Assembly: GCF_030546645.1 (NCBI RefSeq)
Contig: NZ_JAUOTO010000001.1
Span: 682,001-746,000 of the forward strand
Length of the DNA: 64,000 nt
Direction of reading: 5' to 3'
From: Flavitalea plasmicola
Lineage (GTDB): Bacteria > Bacteroidota > Bacteroidia > Chitinophagales > Chitinophagaceae
The position numbers and the translations under genes were made by a program. Position 1 is the stretch's first letter; every line of letters begins with the position of its first letter. Under the pieces are notes generated by a model. The model saw nothing but the letters and a program-made list of their open reading frames with translations, was not told the DNA's origin and made no database searches. Shown here piece by piece: positions 24,217-33,059 of the stretch.

Positions 24217-25056
24217 ATGGAAAAGATCTTACTGGCGCTTGACGCCCAAAATATAAGCACCGCTGCCATTGATTTTGCATGCTATCTGGCGAGATTGACC
24301 AATTCCCGGCTGACCGGCATCTTCCTGGAAGACGTGCTGTCCGATGAAAGGCCTGCTTTTCAGGGCTTTCAGACTATTGCCCAGATGCAGTCCGCTGCGA
24401 CTGTCGCCCCGGAACTGGCCGCCAGCAATGAAGCCAGCACCGAGCAGAATATAAAGCTGTTCAAACAGTCCTGCGAGTGCCGTGGCATCTCGGCCCATGT
24501 TCACCGGGATAGGGGGATCCCTTTACAGGAGATCATCGAAGAGAGCCGGTTTGCCGACCTCCTGGTCGTGGATGCGGAGACCTCCTTCGCACGGAAGAAA
24601 GAGTCGATCCCTGCAAAGTTCGTAAGAGATGTGCTGGCAGAGGCCGAATGCCCTGTCATCATCGCTCCGTATAGTTTTCATGCCATCGATGAGATCGTCT
24701 TCGCTTACAATGGGTCCGCGTCCTCCGTATTTGCGATCAAACAGTTCGCTTATCTCTTTCCGGAATGGAAACAGAAAAAAGCCACGATCATCAATGTAAA
24801 GGAAAAAGACGAGCCTGCTATTGAATCGCAATACAAAATGAAGGAATGGCTACAGCATCACTTTGCCAATACAGAGCTGAAAGTGCTGACCGGCGACGCG
24901 ACGGACGAGCTGTTCGGCTATCTCATCGATAAGAAGAATGCGATGGTTGTCATCGGCGCCTATGGACGCAGCATGCTTTCCCGTTTCTTCAAGCCGAGCC
25001 ATGCCCACCTCATCGTAAAGACGGTCAACCTGCCCATTTTTATCACCCATCATTGA
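24217..25056 (+). CDS. Universal stress protein, tandem-domain (USP 1)
   Basis: A 279-residue two-domain universal stress protein. It starts MEKILLALDAQNISTAAIDFACYLARL. A longer in-frame ATG at 24136 lies upstream of the predicted transcription start and is rejected. Domain 1 spans about 1-150, domain 2 about 155-279. The second domain has NGSASSVFAIKQFAYLFPEW and ends GAYGRSMLSRFFKPSHAHLI. The Gly-rich ATP loop of the family is thus reduced to GAYGRS and lacks the downstream Gly-Ser. It belongs with the USPs at 29360, 44824 and 54859. It leads an operon with ppsA and an L,D-transpeptidase. Confidence 0.9.
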   Translation: MEKILLALDAQNISTAAIDFACYLARLTNSRLTGIFLEDVLSDERPAFQGFQTIAQMQSAATVAPELAASNEASTEQNIKLFKQSCECRGISAHVHRDRGIPLQEIIEESRFADLLVVDAETSFARKKESIPAKFVRDVLAEAECPVIIAPYSFHAIDEIVFAYNGSASSVFAIKQFAYLFPEWKQKKATIINVKEKDEPAIESQYKMKEWLQHHFANTELKVLTGDATDELFGYLIDKKNAMVVIGAYGRSMLSRFFKPSHAHLIVKTVNLPIFITHH

Positions 25057-25063
25057 TAATACT

Positions 25064-27475
25064 ATGCAACCGTATATCAAAACATTCAGCGAGATCGGGA
25101 TCAGCGATGTTCCCGAAGTAGGGGGAAAGAATGCTTCCCTGGGAGAAATGTATTGTCGCCTTTCCAGCCATGGTATCCGGGTCCCGGATGGATTTGCCGT
25201 CACTGCGTCGGCATTCTGGCATTTTGTAGAGGACAACAAGCTGGGTGGCGCCATAGATCAACTGCTGAAGGAGCTGGACAAAGACAGGTGGACCAACCTG
25301 CCGTCTGTCGGAAGCCGGATCCGGCAGCTGATGCTGGCAGCCGAAATGCCGGCTGATCTTTGTGAAGCGGTTAAACAGGCATATGCGCGCCTTTCCGGTC
25401 CGGCAGATTGCGCCGTTGCCGTTCGCAGCAGCGCCACGGCAGAAGACCTGCCGGAAGCCAGCTTTGCCGGTCAGCATGAATCCTATCTTAATGTCATAGG
25501 CGAAGCTGCGCTGGTGCAGGCGGTACATAAGTGCTTTGCCTCCCTGTTCACCGACCGTGCCATCAAATACAGGGAGGACAATGGTTTCGGACAACGTAAA
25601 GTGGCGCTATCCGTAGGCGTTCAGAAAATGGTACGCTCCGACAAAGCCTGTTCAGGCATTGGCTTTACCCTGGAGCCCGAATCCGGGTTCAGGGATATCG
25701 TTCATCTTTCCGGCGTATGGGGAATGGGAGAGAATATCGTGCAGGGTGCGGTGACGCCGGATGAATTCTTCGTCTTCAAGCCTACCCTCAGCCAGGGGAA
25801 AAAAGCGGTCATCCGCAGGAAGCTGGGCAAAAAGGAAAAGATGCTCGTATACAGGGATGGAGCAAACGCGGGCTCCGGGCCCGCCAACGCCGGGGGTGCC
25901 GTCAATGTGGATACGCCCATCCTGCTTCAGGATGAGTATGTACTTTCGGAGCTGGAGGTATGTAAGCTTGCCCGCTGGGCGGTGGAGATCGAAAAACACT
26001 ATGGCCGGCCGATGGACATCGAATGGGCGAAGGATGGACTGACCGATGAGCTTTTTATCGTGCAGGCCCGGCCCGAGACAGTACAGGCGCATAAGGACCT
26101 TACAAAGATCCGGCAATATACCCTGACAGCAAAGGGCGCATGCCTGGTCAAAGGGCAGGCAGTAGGCGAGCGCATTGTCACCGGGACAGCCCGGTTGCTT
26201 GCTTCCCCTGAGGATAGCTCCCAGCTGGGTGACGGGGAGATCATCGTCACGGACGTTACCAGCCCCGATTGGGATCCCGTGCTGAAAAGAGCCGGCGCCA
26301 TCGTAACCAATAAAGGAGGCAGGACAAGCCATGCTTCCATCGTCGCCCGTGAGCTGGGAGTGCCGGCGATCGTCGGTGCTGCGGGCGCCACTGACAAGAT
26401 CAGGAACGGGGATACCATCACCGTCTCCTGTTGCGAGGGTAGGACCGGGTTCGTATATGAAGGGAAAGCTACATGGACAGAAGATGCCATCGACCTTAGC
26501 AAGATAAAGCTCCCTTTCACCACCCGGCCGATGCTTATCTTGGGCGACCCTGAAAAGGCTTTCGATCTTTCTTATTATCCCAGCGCAGGCGTGGGGCTCA
26601 TGCGGATGGAGTTCATCATCTCCAGCTTCATAAAGGTCCATCCAATGGCGCTTGTTAAATTCAACGAGCTGAAGGATAGCAACGTTAAACAACGTATCTC
26701 CGACCTGACAAGACGCTATGCCGACAAGACAAAATTTTTCATCGATGAGCTGGCGGCAGGAATAGCCATTGTCGCAGCCGCATTCTATCCCAGGGAGGTC
26801 ATCGTAAGGACCAGCGATTTCAAGACGAATGAATATGCCCACCTGCTGGGGGGAAGTGAATTCGAGCCCGTGGAGGAAAATCCAATGCTGGGTTTCCGGG
26901 GCGCCTCCCGGTATTACAGCGACCTCTATAAGGAGGGCTTCAGCCTGGAATGTGCGGCGATCCGGAAAGTGAGGGAAGCAATGGGATTGACGAATGTAAA
27001 GGTTATGATACCCTTCTGCCGTACGGTAGGAGAGGGCAAAAAGGTCATTAACCTCATGGAACAATATGGGCTCAGGAGACATAGCGATGGCCTCCAGATA
27101 TACGTAATGGCGGAGATCCCCAGCAATGTCCTGATGGCGGAGGAATTTGCAGCCATCTTCGACGGCTTCTCCATTGGCTCCAACGACCTGACCCAGCTGA
27201 CGCTGGGCATTGACAGGGATTCGACCCTGGTTGCAGGATTGTTTGACGAGCGGGATGAGGCGGCGCGCAAAATGATAGGCAATATGATTAAGGCAGCCCA
27301 GGCTGCCGGAGCAAAGATCGGGCTCTGCGGCCAGGCGCCCAGCGACTACCCCGAGTTCACGGAATTCCTGGTAAACCTTGGCATCGACAGCATCTCCTTC
27401 AACGAGGACGCACTATTAAAGGGAATTGCCAACATCAACCGGGCCGAAAAAAGATCAGGGATCTATATCCTATGA
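25064..27475 (+). CDS. ppsA: Phosphoenolpyruvate synthase
   Basis: An 803-residue enzyme that makes phosphoenolpyruvate from pyruvate and ATP, the first step back to sugars. The N-terminal ATP-grasp domain (about 10-340) has VGGKNASLGEM, VRSSATAEDLPEASFAGQ and the DIEWA substrate segment. The swivelling domain carries the phospho-histidine in GGRTSHASIVARELGVPA (His423). The C-terminal barrel has GLMRMEF, GFRGASRY and the catalytic cysteine in IGLCGQAPSDYPEF. It lies 7 bp after the USP. Low-oxygen growth on lactate, acetate or amino acids, or refilling of glycogen, would need it. Confidence 0.96.
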   Translation: MQPYIKTFSEIGISDVPEVGGKNASLGEMYCRLSSHGIRVPDGFAVTASAFWHFVEDNKLGGAIDQLLKELDKDRWTNLPSVGSRIRQLMLAAEMPADLCEAVKQAYARLSGPADCAVAVRSSATAEDLPEASFAGQHESYLNVIGEAALVQAVHKCFASLFTDRAIKYREDNGFGQRKVALSVGVQKMVRSDKACSGIGFTLEPESGFRDIVHLSGVWGMGENIVQGAVTPDEFFVFKPTLSQGKKAVIRRKLGKKEKMLVYRDGANAGSGPANAGGAVNVDTPILLQDEYVLSELEVCKLARWAVEIEKHYGRPMDIEWAKDGLTDELFIVQARPETVQAHKDLTKIRQYTLTAKGACLVKGQAVGERIVTGTARLLASPEDSSQLGDGEIIVTDVTSPDWDPVLKRAGAIVTNKGGRTSHASIVARELGVPAIVGAAGATDKIRNGDTITVSCCEGRTGFVYEGKATWTEDAIDLSKIKLPFTTRPMLILGDPEKAFDLSYYPSAGVGLMRMEFIISSFIKVHPMALVKFNELKDSNVKQRISDLTRRYADKTKFFIDELAAGIAIVAAAFYPREVIVRTSDFKTNEYAHLLGGSEFEPVEENPMLGFRGASRYYSDLYKEGFSLECAAIRKVREAMGLTNVKVMIPFCRTVGEGKKVINLMEQYGLRRHSDGLQIYVMAEIPSNVLMAEEFAAIFDGFSIGSNDLTQLTLGIDRDSTLVAGLFDERDEAARKMIGNMIKAAQAAGAKIGLCGQAPSDYPEFTEFLVNLGIDSISFNEDALLKGIANINRAEKRSGIYIL

Positions 27476-28749
27476 GGCGATGGCGGCTTTATATGATGAT
27501 CCCGTTGTTCCTTTTTGGATGGAATGCCATGGGGCAATCGTATCTTCAGGCCGGGCTGGTGAACCAGTTTTATAAGTCCAGGCAGCAGGCGCTTTTCTGG
27601 TTTGCATTGGATACAGACGCCGCGCCATTGAGGCAGGAACTATTGTCGCTGTTGGATAGCGCAGCTTTTCATGGATTGGACAGCGACCGTTATCACCTCA
27701 AAGAGATGAGGACCTGGCCTGCCTCACCGGGTGGGAGTAATGTCTCCTGGCAGCGGCAAAAGGACGAATGGCTGACCGATGCCGCCATCGCTTATCTCAA
27801 GTCCCTGCGGGAAGGTACGGGCATCTATGAACAGGTGAGCTACGATGGGGTATCCTCGTCTTACAATGTGGAGGAGGACAATCTGCTGCTGGAAGGGTTG
27901 TCCCGGGTGCGCACGGCAGACCAGCTGAGAGCGCTGGCAGCGACATTGATTCCCGCTTCAGCGGCCTATGATACGTTGCGGGCAGGGCTGCTCCAGGCTT
28001 TGACCGCGGGCGACCGCCAAAAGATCAGGCAGCTGTCACCGGCGCTCAATCTCTACCGCTGGATCCATCACCATCCTTTCCCCCGGTGTATCGTCGTGAA
28101 TATCGCTTCCGCCTCTCTCTCCTATTACGAACAGGACACCGTCAGGTTGCGGATGAAAGTAGTGGTAGGGAAACCTTCCACCCGCACGCCCCGGTTTGCT
28201 GCCTGGTGCGATCAGCTCATATTGTATCCCTATTGGAATGTACCCCATAAAATCGCCGTAAATGAATTCTTACCCGTGTTCAGGAAGTCGCCCTCCCTGG
28301 TGGATGTGATGAACATGCAGCTCCTGGATGGCAAGGGAAAGATCGTCGACCCGCTGAAGATCGACTGGTCCCGGCTCAATAAAGATAATTTCCCCTACGC
28401 GCTGCGCCAATCCACGGGATGCGACAATGCCCTGGGCGTATTGAAGTTCAATCTCACCAGCCCTTATGATGTGTATATGCATGACACCAATTTCAAGAAT
28501 GCTTTCCAGTCAGCCTACAGGTATTACAGCCACGGTTGCATACGCGTGGAAAAGCCCTTCGAGCTGGCAAACGCAATAATGGGAGAGAAGCTCGACACGA
28601 CGTTCCTTGCCGCAGGCCTGAAAGACCAGCAGCCTCGCCCGCTACGGCTGGAAAACCCCGTTCCCGTATTCGTGGTATACCTCAACGCCGACATCGATGC
28701 GGACGGCAAGCTGAGATCCTATAGAGATATATATCATTTACTGAAATGA
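27472..28749 (+). CDS. L,D-transpeptidase (YkuD/YcbB type)
   Basis: A 425-residue exported enzyme that forms 3-3 cross-links or anchors in peptidoglycan. A signal peptide covers about 1-22 (ends NAMGQ). A helical scaffold domain follows, then the catalytic YkuD domain (about 200-395) with HDTNFKNAF and YSHGCIRVEKP. Cys356 is the nucleophile in SHGCIRV. It overlaps ppsA by four bases (ATGA), so it is translationally coupled. Its stop codon is the first half of the operator of the next promoter. Stronger 3-3 cross-linking is a known feature of non-growing cell walls in other bacteria. Confidence 0.93.
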   Translation: MRRWRLYMMIPLFLFGWNAMGQSYLQAGLVNQFYKSRQQALFWFALDTDAAPLRQELLSLLDSAAFHGLDSDRYHLKEMRTWPASPGGSNVSWQRQKDEWLTDAAIAYLKSLREGTGIYEQVSYDGVSSSYNVEEDNLLLEGLSRVRTADQLRALAATLIPASAAYDTLRAGLLQALTAGDRQKIRQLSPALNLYRWIHHHPFPRCIVVNIASASLSYYEQDTVRLRMKVVVGKPSTRTPRFAAWCDQLILYPYWNVPHKIAVNEFLPVFRKSPSLVDVMNMQLLDGKGKIVDPLKIDWSRLNKDNFPYALRQSTGCDNALGVLKFNLTSPYDVYMHDTNFKNAFQSAYRYYSHGCIRVEKPFELANAIMGEKLDTTFLAAGLKDQQPRPLRLENPVPVFVVYLNADIDADGKLRSYRDIYHLLK

Positions 28750-28789
28750 TGTAAGTCATCTCGTCCGCCCGTGCCACATACTAGCTTTA
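28725..28789 (+). promoter_or_regulatory. Tandem-operator promoter of the holin-like/USP/pfkB unit
   Basis: Proximal operator TGATGTAAGTCA (28747-28758) is strict, and its TGA is the stop codon of the L,D-transpeptidase. The distal half-site lies in AGATATATATCA (28725-28736), 22 bp upstream. The -7 box TAGCTTTA (28782-28789) follows 23 bp after the proximal site. Confidence 0.8.
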
Positions 28790-28806
28790 TCTAAAAATAA
28801 ACAGTC

Positions 28807-29166
28807 ATGGAAGATCTGAAAAAAATAGAGAACCTGCTCGATCATGCCCGTGATTATATCAATATCAGGGTGGACGAAGCAAAGCTATCCGTAGCTGAAA
28901 AGACCTCTGGCGTCATTGCCATGGTGATAGCCACCACGGTGGTCAATATTATCTTTTTGCTGGCCCTGATCTTTGCAGGCGCAGCCGGCGCGGTGGCCAT
29001 CGGCCAATGGCTGAACAACTATTGGCTGGGCTTGCTGATGGTAGCCGGGCTGTATTTACTGGCCGGGCTCATCGTTTGGGCGGCTAAAGAGCGGCTGATC
29101 CGGATCCCCGTGATGAACGCCATCATTCGTCAACTTTTTAAAAACGACAACGATGAGAAAGATTAA
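28807..29166 (+). CDS. Holin-superfamily-like (YqjE/DUF1469) membrane protein
   Basis: A 119-residue protein with an amphipathic N-terminal helix (1-36) and two membrane helices (about 40-65 and 72-92), ending in a basic and acidic tail. This is the architecture of the phage_holin_3_6 / YqjE family, which in enterobacteria sits with YqjD-type ribosome or membrane-associated stress proteins. No phage genes are nearby, so lysis is not implied. It is the first gene of a unit with a small basic protein, a USP and pfkB. Confidence 0.8.
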   Translation: MEDLKKIENLLDHARDYINIRVDEAKLSVAEKTSGVIAMVIATTVVNIIFLLALIFAGAAGAVAIGQWLNNYWLGLLMVAGLYLLAGLIVWAAKERLIRIPVMNAIIRQLFKNDNDEKD

Positions 29167-29344
29167 ACATATCTCCCATTTGCAAAAGGAGAAGCAACGG
29201 CTTCGCCGGGAAGGCCGGGACATGGAGCGCACGATCCGCCGGGACTGGCAAACCCTTTACAAGGACCTGCAGCCGGCTACGCTCGCCAAAGAGGCCCTGT
29301 CCTCCTGCACGACATGGATCGGGAAAAAAATATTATCCAGGTAA
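29153..29344 (+). CDS. Small basic protein following the holin-like gene
   Basis: A 63-residue highly basic protein (rich in Arg and Lys, RRDWQTLYKDLQPATLAKEAL) that overlaps the holin-like gene by 14 bp. No membrane segment is present. Its position is like that of YqjK beside YqjE in enterobacteria, but the sequence is too short to claim homology. The end is 15 bp before the USP. Confidence 0.6.
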   Translation: MRKIKHISHLQKEKQRLRREGRDMERTIRRDWQTLYKDLQPATLAKEALSSCTTWIGKKILSR

Positions 29345-29359
29345 AAAAAATACTTCTTT

Positions 29360-30178
29360 ATGAAAAAGATCGCATTAACCTTCGAGGGTAATCATTTTCC
29401 GGAAGAGACACTTCAGCTGGTAAGGAAACTGAATGACATTTCACCGGTGTGGCTCACGGCAGTTTTTGTTCCCGAAGTGGATTATTCGGCGCTATGGTCC
29501 ATGGACGGAGGATTGGCAGGCGCTGTCTTTGTTCCTGAAGTGCAGGACGAGGATGAGATCATTGCGACCAATGGCGCAAAGCTGGAGGAGTTTTGCCGGC
29601 GGCATGCTATCAAGGTTTCCATTCATAAGGAAAGACTGGATTTTGCTATACCGCTCATCCAAAAAGAAGCCCGCTTCTCCGACCTGATGGTGCTCAGCAG
29701 CCAGCATTTTTTTGACAACATCGACAACCGTCAGCCCAATACTTATATGAAGGAGGTCCTTCATAAGGCCGAATGCCCCGTCCTCCTGCTGCCGGAGACT
29801 TTTTACCTGCCTGAAAATATCATCCTTGCCTATGACGGCACTCCCAGCTCAGTGTACGCGATCAAGCAGTTTGCCTATCTGTTCCCCGAATTTTCCGGCA
29901 GACCGACCACACTTGTTTATCTCTGTGGAGCGCAGGAGACACAGTTGCCTGATCAGCATGAGATACAAGAGCTGGCATCCAGCCATTTCACCAATCTCCA
30001 TATGACTAAGCTGGAGATAGATGCCCGGGAATTCTTTTCCGACTGGATCTCCCGATACGGTAAGGCCTGGCTGGTCGCCGGCGCTTATGGACGGTCCGAA
30101 ATATCCCAGCTGTTTGGTAAAAGCTTCATATCCGGACTGATCAGAGATCATCGGGTGCCCGTATTCGTCGCCCATTAA
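29360..30178 (+). CDS. Universal stress protein, tandem-domain (USP 2)
   Basis: A 272-residue two-domain USP. It has the subgroup marks seen at 24217: YDGTPSSVYAIKQFAYLFPEF opening domain 2 and VAGAYGRSEISQLFGKSF at the end. The first domain begins MKKIALTFEGNHFPEETLQLV. It lies between the holin-like pair and pfkB with gaps of 15 and 10 bp, in one operon. Confidence 0.9.
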   Translation: MKKIALTFEGNHFPEETLQLVRKLNDISPVWLTAVFVPEVDYSALWSMDGGLAGAVFVPEVQDEDEIIATNGAKLEEFCRRHAIKVSIHKERLDFAIPLIQKEARFSDLMVLSSQHFFDNIDNRQPNTYMKEVLHKAECPVLLLPETFYLPENIILAYDGTPSSVYAIKQFAYLFPEFSGRPTTLVYLCGAQETQLPDQHEIQELASSHFTNLHMTKLEIDAREFFSDWISRYGKAWLVAGAYGRSEISQLFGKSFISGLIRDHRVPVFVAH

Positions 30179-30188
30179 AAATGCCATT

Positions 30189-31157
30189 ATGCCTGTAATA
30201 TTCACTCTTACTTTCAATCCGTGCATCGACGTGAACACGAAAGTCGATGCAATGGCGCCCGAAATAAAGCTCCGCTGTACGGAACCGCTTATTCAGCCGG
30301 GTGGAGGCGGCATCAATGTGGCAAGGGCCATCACCATGCTGGGAGGCCATGCCGTGGCTTTGTTCCCCTGTGGCGGGGAAACAGGTAGTCAGTTGAAAGA
30401 TCTGCTCACCGGGGAGCGTGTATCCTTCATCTCCGAAGAGATCTCCGGCAGTACGCGCGAGAATCTCATCGTTACGGATACATCCACGGGCCTGCAATAC
30501 CGTTTTACCATGCCGGGACCAGTGCTGAACGAGGCTGCATGCAAAGGATTATTGTCTGTCCTGGATCATCAGCCGCAGTTGGATTACCTCGTCATCAGCG
30601 GCAGCCTGTCAAAGGGGGTGCCGCTGGATATATTCGGGCAGCTGACGGCAATAGCCTATCGCAAAAAAGCCATGCTGGTAGTGGACATCGCCGGCGAGGC
30701 ATTGAAAAAGGCTGTCGAATGCGGGGCGCATCTTATCAAAGTAAGCCGTCATGAGCTGGCATCCTTCGCCGGAGTAAAGGAACTCCCCTCTATGGAGGAG
30801 ATCGAGACTGCGGCAAACAGGCTGCTGGCGCATGGGTCGCGGGCCGTGATCGTGTCAATGGGCGCTTCCGGAGCGGTGTGCGTTTCGGACGGGTATAGCG
30901 TCCGGATCGATGCGCCGCCCACCCAACCTGTGAGTACCGTGGGTGCTGGCGACAGCATGGTTGCCGGTATAGTATGGCAGCTGGCGCAAGGCAGGCCCCT
31001 TTCCCAGGCCCTGGAATATGGAGTTGCCTGCGGCACGGCCGCTACGATGCATCCGGGCACCTCCCTTTGCAAAAAGGAAGACGTGGAAGAGCTGTTGGCA
31101 AAAATGAAGAATATATCGTCGGGCCATATTCACCAGAAAAGTTATGCTGAATTATGA
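30189..31157 (+). CDS. pfkB: PfkB-family 6-phosphofructokinase or 1-phosphofructokinase
   Basis: A 322-residue ribokinase-fold sugar-phosphate kinase. It has the N-terminal LTFNPCIDV motif of the 1-phosphofructokinase/PfkB branch and the glycine-rich PGGGGINVARA. The catalytic loop is TVGAGDSMVAGI with the general-base Asp in GAGD. It phosphorylates a hexose phosphate such as fructose 6-phosphate; which one cannot be decided here. It follows a USP by 10 bp. The PfkB-USP pairing recurs in the mycobacterial DosR regulon (Rv2029c with Rv2028c). The second regulator gene follows 79 bp downstream. Confidence 0.9.
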   Translation: MPVIFTLTFNPCIDVNTKVDAMAPEIKLRCTEPLIQPGGGGINVARAITMLGGHAVALFPCGGETGSQLKDLLTGERVSFISEEISGSTRENLIVTDTSTGLQYRFTMPGPVLNEAACKGLLSVLDHQPQLDYLVISGSLSKGVPLDIFGQLTAIAYRKKAMLVVDIAGEALKKAVECGAHLIKVSRHELASFAGVKELPSMEEIETAANRLLAHGSRAVIVSMGASGAVCVSDGYSVRIDAPPTQPVSTVGAGDSMVAGIVWQLAQGRPLSQALEYGVACGTAATMHPGTSLCKKEDVEELLAKMKNISSGHIHQKSYAEL

Positions 31158-31236
31158 AACCGAGCATTATATTTTATAACACACGGGAGGATGAACTGCG
31201 AGGTTCCATCCGACCATTAAAAGACATTTTGTACGG

Positions 31237-32295
31237 ATGAAAAAGATATTGGTTATAGAAGACGAAAATGATGTGAGGGACAATATAGCCGAGATCCTGC
31301 AATTGTCCGATTATGAGGTGCTGAAAGCCCCTGATGGCATGTCAGGTATCGACATGGCGATGAAGGATGCCCCCGATCTCATTATCTGCGATATCACCAT
31401 GCCCGGGTTGGACGGCTACGAAGTCCTGCACGCATTGCACCGGCATACGCCAACGGCGAATATCCCTTTTGTTTTTCTCACTGCGTCGACGGAAAAAGCA
31501 CAAATAAGAAAGGCAATGACGGCGGGAGCCGACGATTACCTCACAAAACCTTTTGAAGGCATCGAATTGCTGAGAGCCGTGGAGACCTGTCTGAGGAAAC
31601 GTCAGCTCAGGCTGGCCGCCAACGCCGCCCGCATAACTTCCGCCGCTCCTTCGCCGGGAGCAGGCACGATCCTTCAGCTGCTGCGACTGGATCCCGAGCA
31701 ACGGGACGTCCAGGCTTTTCGAAAAAGACAGATGGTCTACCAGGAAGGGCAGCGGCCCGGTTTTATCTACTACCTCCTCTCCGGAAAGATAAAGGTCTAC
31801 CGAACCCATTCGGACGGGAAAGAATTCATTACTACCATTGCAGGTCCCGGAGATTTCCTTGGATATGCGGCCCTCTTACAGGACTGCAATTACCAGGATA
31901 ATGCCCAGGTGCTGGAAGACGCAGGCATGCTGCTGATCTCAAGACAGGAATTCCTTGAGTCGATGGCCCATGACAGGAGCATTGCCCAGCACTTCATCGA
32001 GCTGCTGGCCAGGGATGTAAAAGCACAGGAACAGAACCTGATGAGCCTGGCCTACAACTCCCTGAGAAAAAGAGTCGCCAATGGACTCCTGCAGCTGACA
32101 GACAGGTTCCCGGAAAAAGAAGGAAAGGACACGTCCATCGGTATCTCGCGGGACAACCTTTCCCATTTCATCGGCTCGGCCACCGAGTCGCTGACCCGGA
32201 CGCTCAGTGACTTCCGCAATGAAAAGCTCATCGATATCCGGGATGGGAAGATCTACCTGCTGAACAAGGAAAAACTGAGCAATCTTGCAAATTGA
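31237..32295 (+). CDS. Receiver-CRP/FNR fusion response regulator (second copy)
   Basis: A 352-residue paralogue of the regulator at 11340. The receiver (1-120) has Glu8/Asp9, phospho-acceptor Asp52 in CDITMPGLDG, Thr82 and Lys104. A cNMP-like barrel (about 150-265) and a winged helix with ISRDNLSHFIGSATESLTRTL follow. Recognition-helix residues Glu317 and Arg321 are again present, so the two proteins should read the same TGA core. No cysteine cluster is seen. I find no clear tandem-operator module directly upstream, so it may be read from the pfkB unit or from a weak promoter in the 79-bp gap. Two copies suggest division of labour or heterodimers. Confidence 0.93.
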   Translation: MKKILVIEDENDVRDNIAEILQLSDYEVLKAPDGMSGIDMAMKDAPDLIICDITMPGLDGYEVLHALHRHTPTANIPFVFLTASTEKAQIRKAMTAGADDYLTKPFEGIELLRAVETCLRKRQLRLAANAARITSAAPSPGAGTILQLLRLDPEQRDVQAFRKRQMVYQEGQRPGFIYYLLSGKIKVYRTHSDGKEFITTIAGPGDFLGYAALLQDCNYQDNAQVLEDAGMLLISRQEFLESMAHDRSIAQHFIELLARDVKAQEQNLMSLAYNSLRKRVANGLLQLTDRFPEKEGKDTSIGISRDNLSHFIGSATESLTRTLSDFRNEKLIDIRDGKIYLLNKEKLSNLAN

Positions 32296-32364
32296 TATCC
32301 CCCTTTGATATTCCCAGCCAATGGATAAAACACCAGGCAGACATAAAAAACACCATGCAGGCAC

Positions 32365-32395
32365 AAAAAAAAACCCCGCCGTATGTACGACGGGG
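32365..32395 (-). terminator. Rho-independent terminator after hsp20
   Basis: On the minus strand CCCCGTCGT (32387-32395) pairs, with one mismatch, with ACGGCGGGG (32374-32382) around a four-base loop. A run of nine T follows. It lies 20 bp after the hsp20 stop. Confidence 0.85.
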
Positions 32396-32415
32396 TAGCG
32401 ACCCGTTGTCCTGCC

Positions 32416-32874
32416 TCATTTCACCGTAATATGTTTGGAAGACTGCTTTTTAGCTTCTTCGGTCTTTGGCAGGTAAACCTTCAGCAATCCATTTTCATAG
32501 GAGGCGTCGATCTTTTCCTTATTTACCCAGTCAGGTAGGGTAAAGCTCCGCGAAAAAGAAGTATAGTTGAATTCCTGGCGGCTGTAACGCTCGTCCTTTT
32601 CTTCTTTCTTTTCTTCCTTTTCGGCACTGATGGTAAGCATATTGCCTTCCACATCAATGTTGAAGTCATCCTTCTTCATGCCGGGAGCGGCAAGGCTCAC
32701 CTCATAATGATCCTTGTTCTCCACGATATTGGCCGCGGGAATATTCACTGTGGCGAGTTTTCCCAGCAAAGATGATCCCCCGCTGACGTCGAACAGGGAT
32801 TCCCAGGGCCTGAAAATGTCATTGAAGACAGAAGGGAGCGATTCACTTCTTTTGGCTAATGTTCTGAGCGACAT
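32416..32874 (-). CDS. Small heat-shock protein, Hsp20/alpha-crystallin family
   Basis: A 152-residue holdase chaperone. The alpha-crystallin domain (about 45-140) has VNIPAANIVENKDHYEVSLAAPGMKKDDFNIDVEGNML, the ERYSRQEFNYTSFSRSFTLP stretch and the conserved ASYENGLLKVYLPK before a C-terminal extension. The longest frame starts at 32979, but that ATG lies above the predicted transcription start. ATG 32874 has a near-perfect Shine-Dalgarno (AAGGAGG, 32878-32885 region), which is rare in this phylum and suggests strong expression. It is divergent from the baeRF3-type gene. It is a functional analogue of HspX in the DosR regulon. Confidence 0.95.
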   Translation of the reverse strand: MSLRTLAKRSESLPSVFNDIFRPWESLFDVSGGSSLLGKLATVNIPAANIVENKDHYEVSLAAPGMKKDDFNIDVEGNMLTISAEKEEKKEEKDERYSRQEFNYTSFSRSFTLPDWVNKEKIDASYENGLLKVYLPKTEEAKKQSSKHITVK

Positions 32875-32913
32875 ATATCCTCCTTTTTTTTGGTTAATGA
32901 AATAATTTCCAGA

Positions 32914-32978
32914 CAAAGTTATTCCGGCACAGGACCCGGACCTACGACCCTTGTCAGCGGCTTCCATGAAGCTGGTCA
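32914..32978 (-). promoter_or_regulatory. Tandem-operator promoter of hsp20
   Basis: On the minus strand the proximal operator is TGACAAGGGTCG (32945-32956) and the distal one TGACCAGCTTCA (32967-32978), 22 bp apart. The -7 box TAACTTTG (32914-32921) is a perfect TAnnTTTG after 23 bp. The predicted start near 32909 leaves a 35-nt leader containing the strong Shine-Dalgarno. Confidence 0.8.
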
Positions 32979-32979
32979 C

Positions 32980-33044
32980 TGATAAAAGTTCTCCTTGCAG
33001 ATGATGTTGATCATTGGCCCGGCATTCCGCCGGCCCTATCTTGC
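32980..33044 (+). promoter_or_regulatory. Tandem-operator promoter of the baeRF3-type gene
   Basis: Proximal operator TGATGTTGATCA (33002-33013) is strict. The distal TGATAAAAGTTC (32980-32991) keeps its left half, 22 bp upstream. The -7 box TATCTTGC (33037-33044) follows after 23 bp. The predicted start near 33049 excludes the ATG at 33045 and supports ATG 33060. Confidence 0.8.
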
Positions 33045-33059
33045 TTGAAAACAGGAACT

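Noticed and set aside
28807-29166. Prophage remnant suggested by the holin-like protein
   Set aside because: No other phage gene is nearby. The gene belongs to the YqjE-type membrane family in a stress operon.
31158-31236. Tandem-operator module upstream of the second receiver-CRP gene
   Set aside because: No pair of operators at the fixed spacing was found. The ACATTTTG box there is not preceded by a TGA-N6-TCA site at the right distance.
11340-32295. CRP-type TGTGA-N6-TCACA sites as the control signal
   Set aside because: The repeated sites have TGA-N6-TCA without the extra TG/CA, and the recognition helices lack the arginine that reads it.
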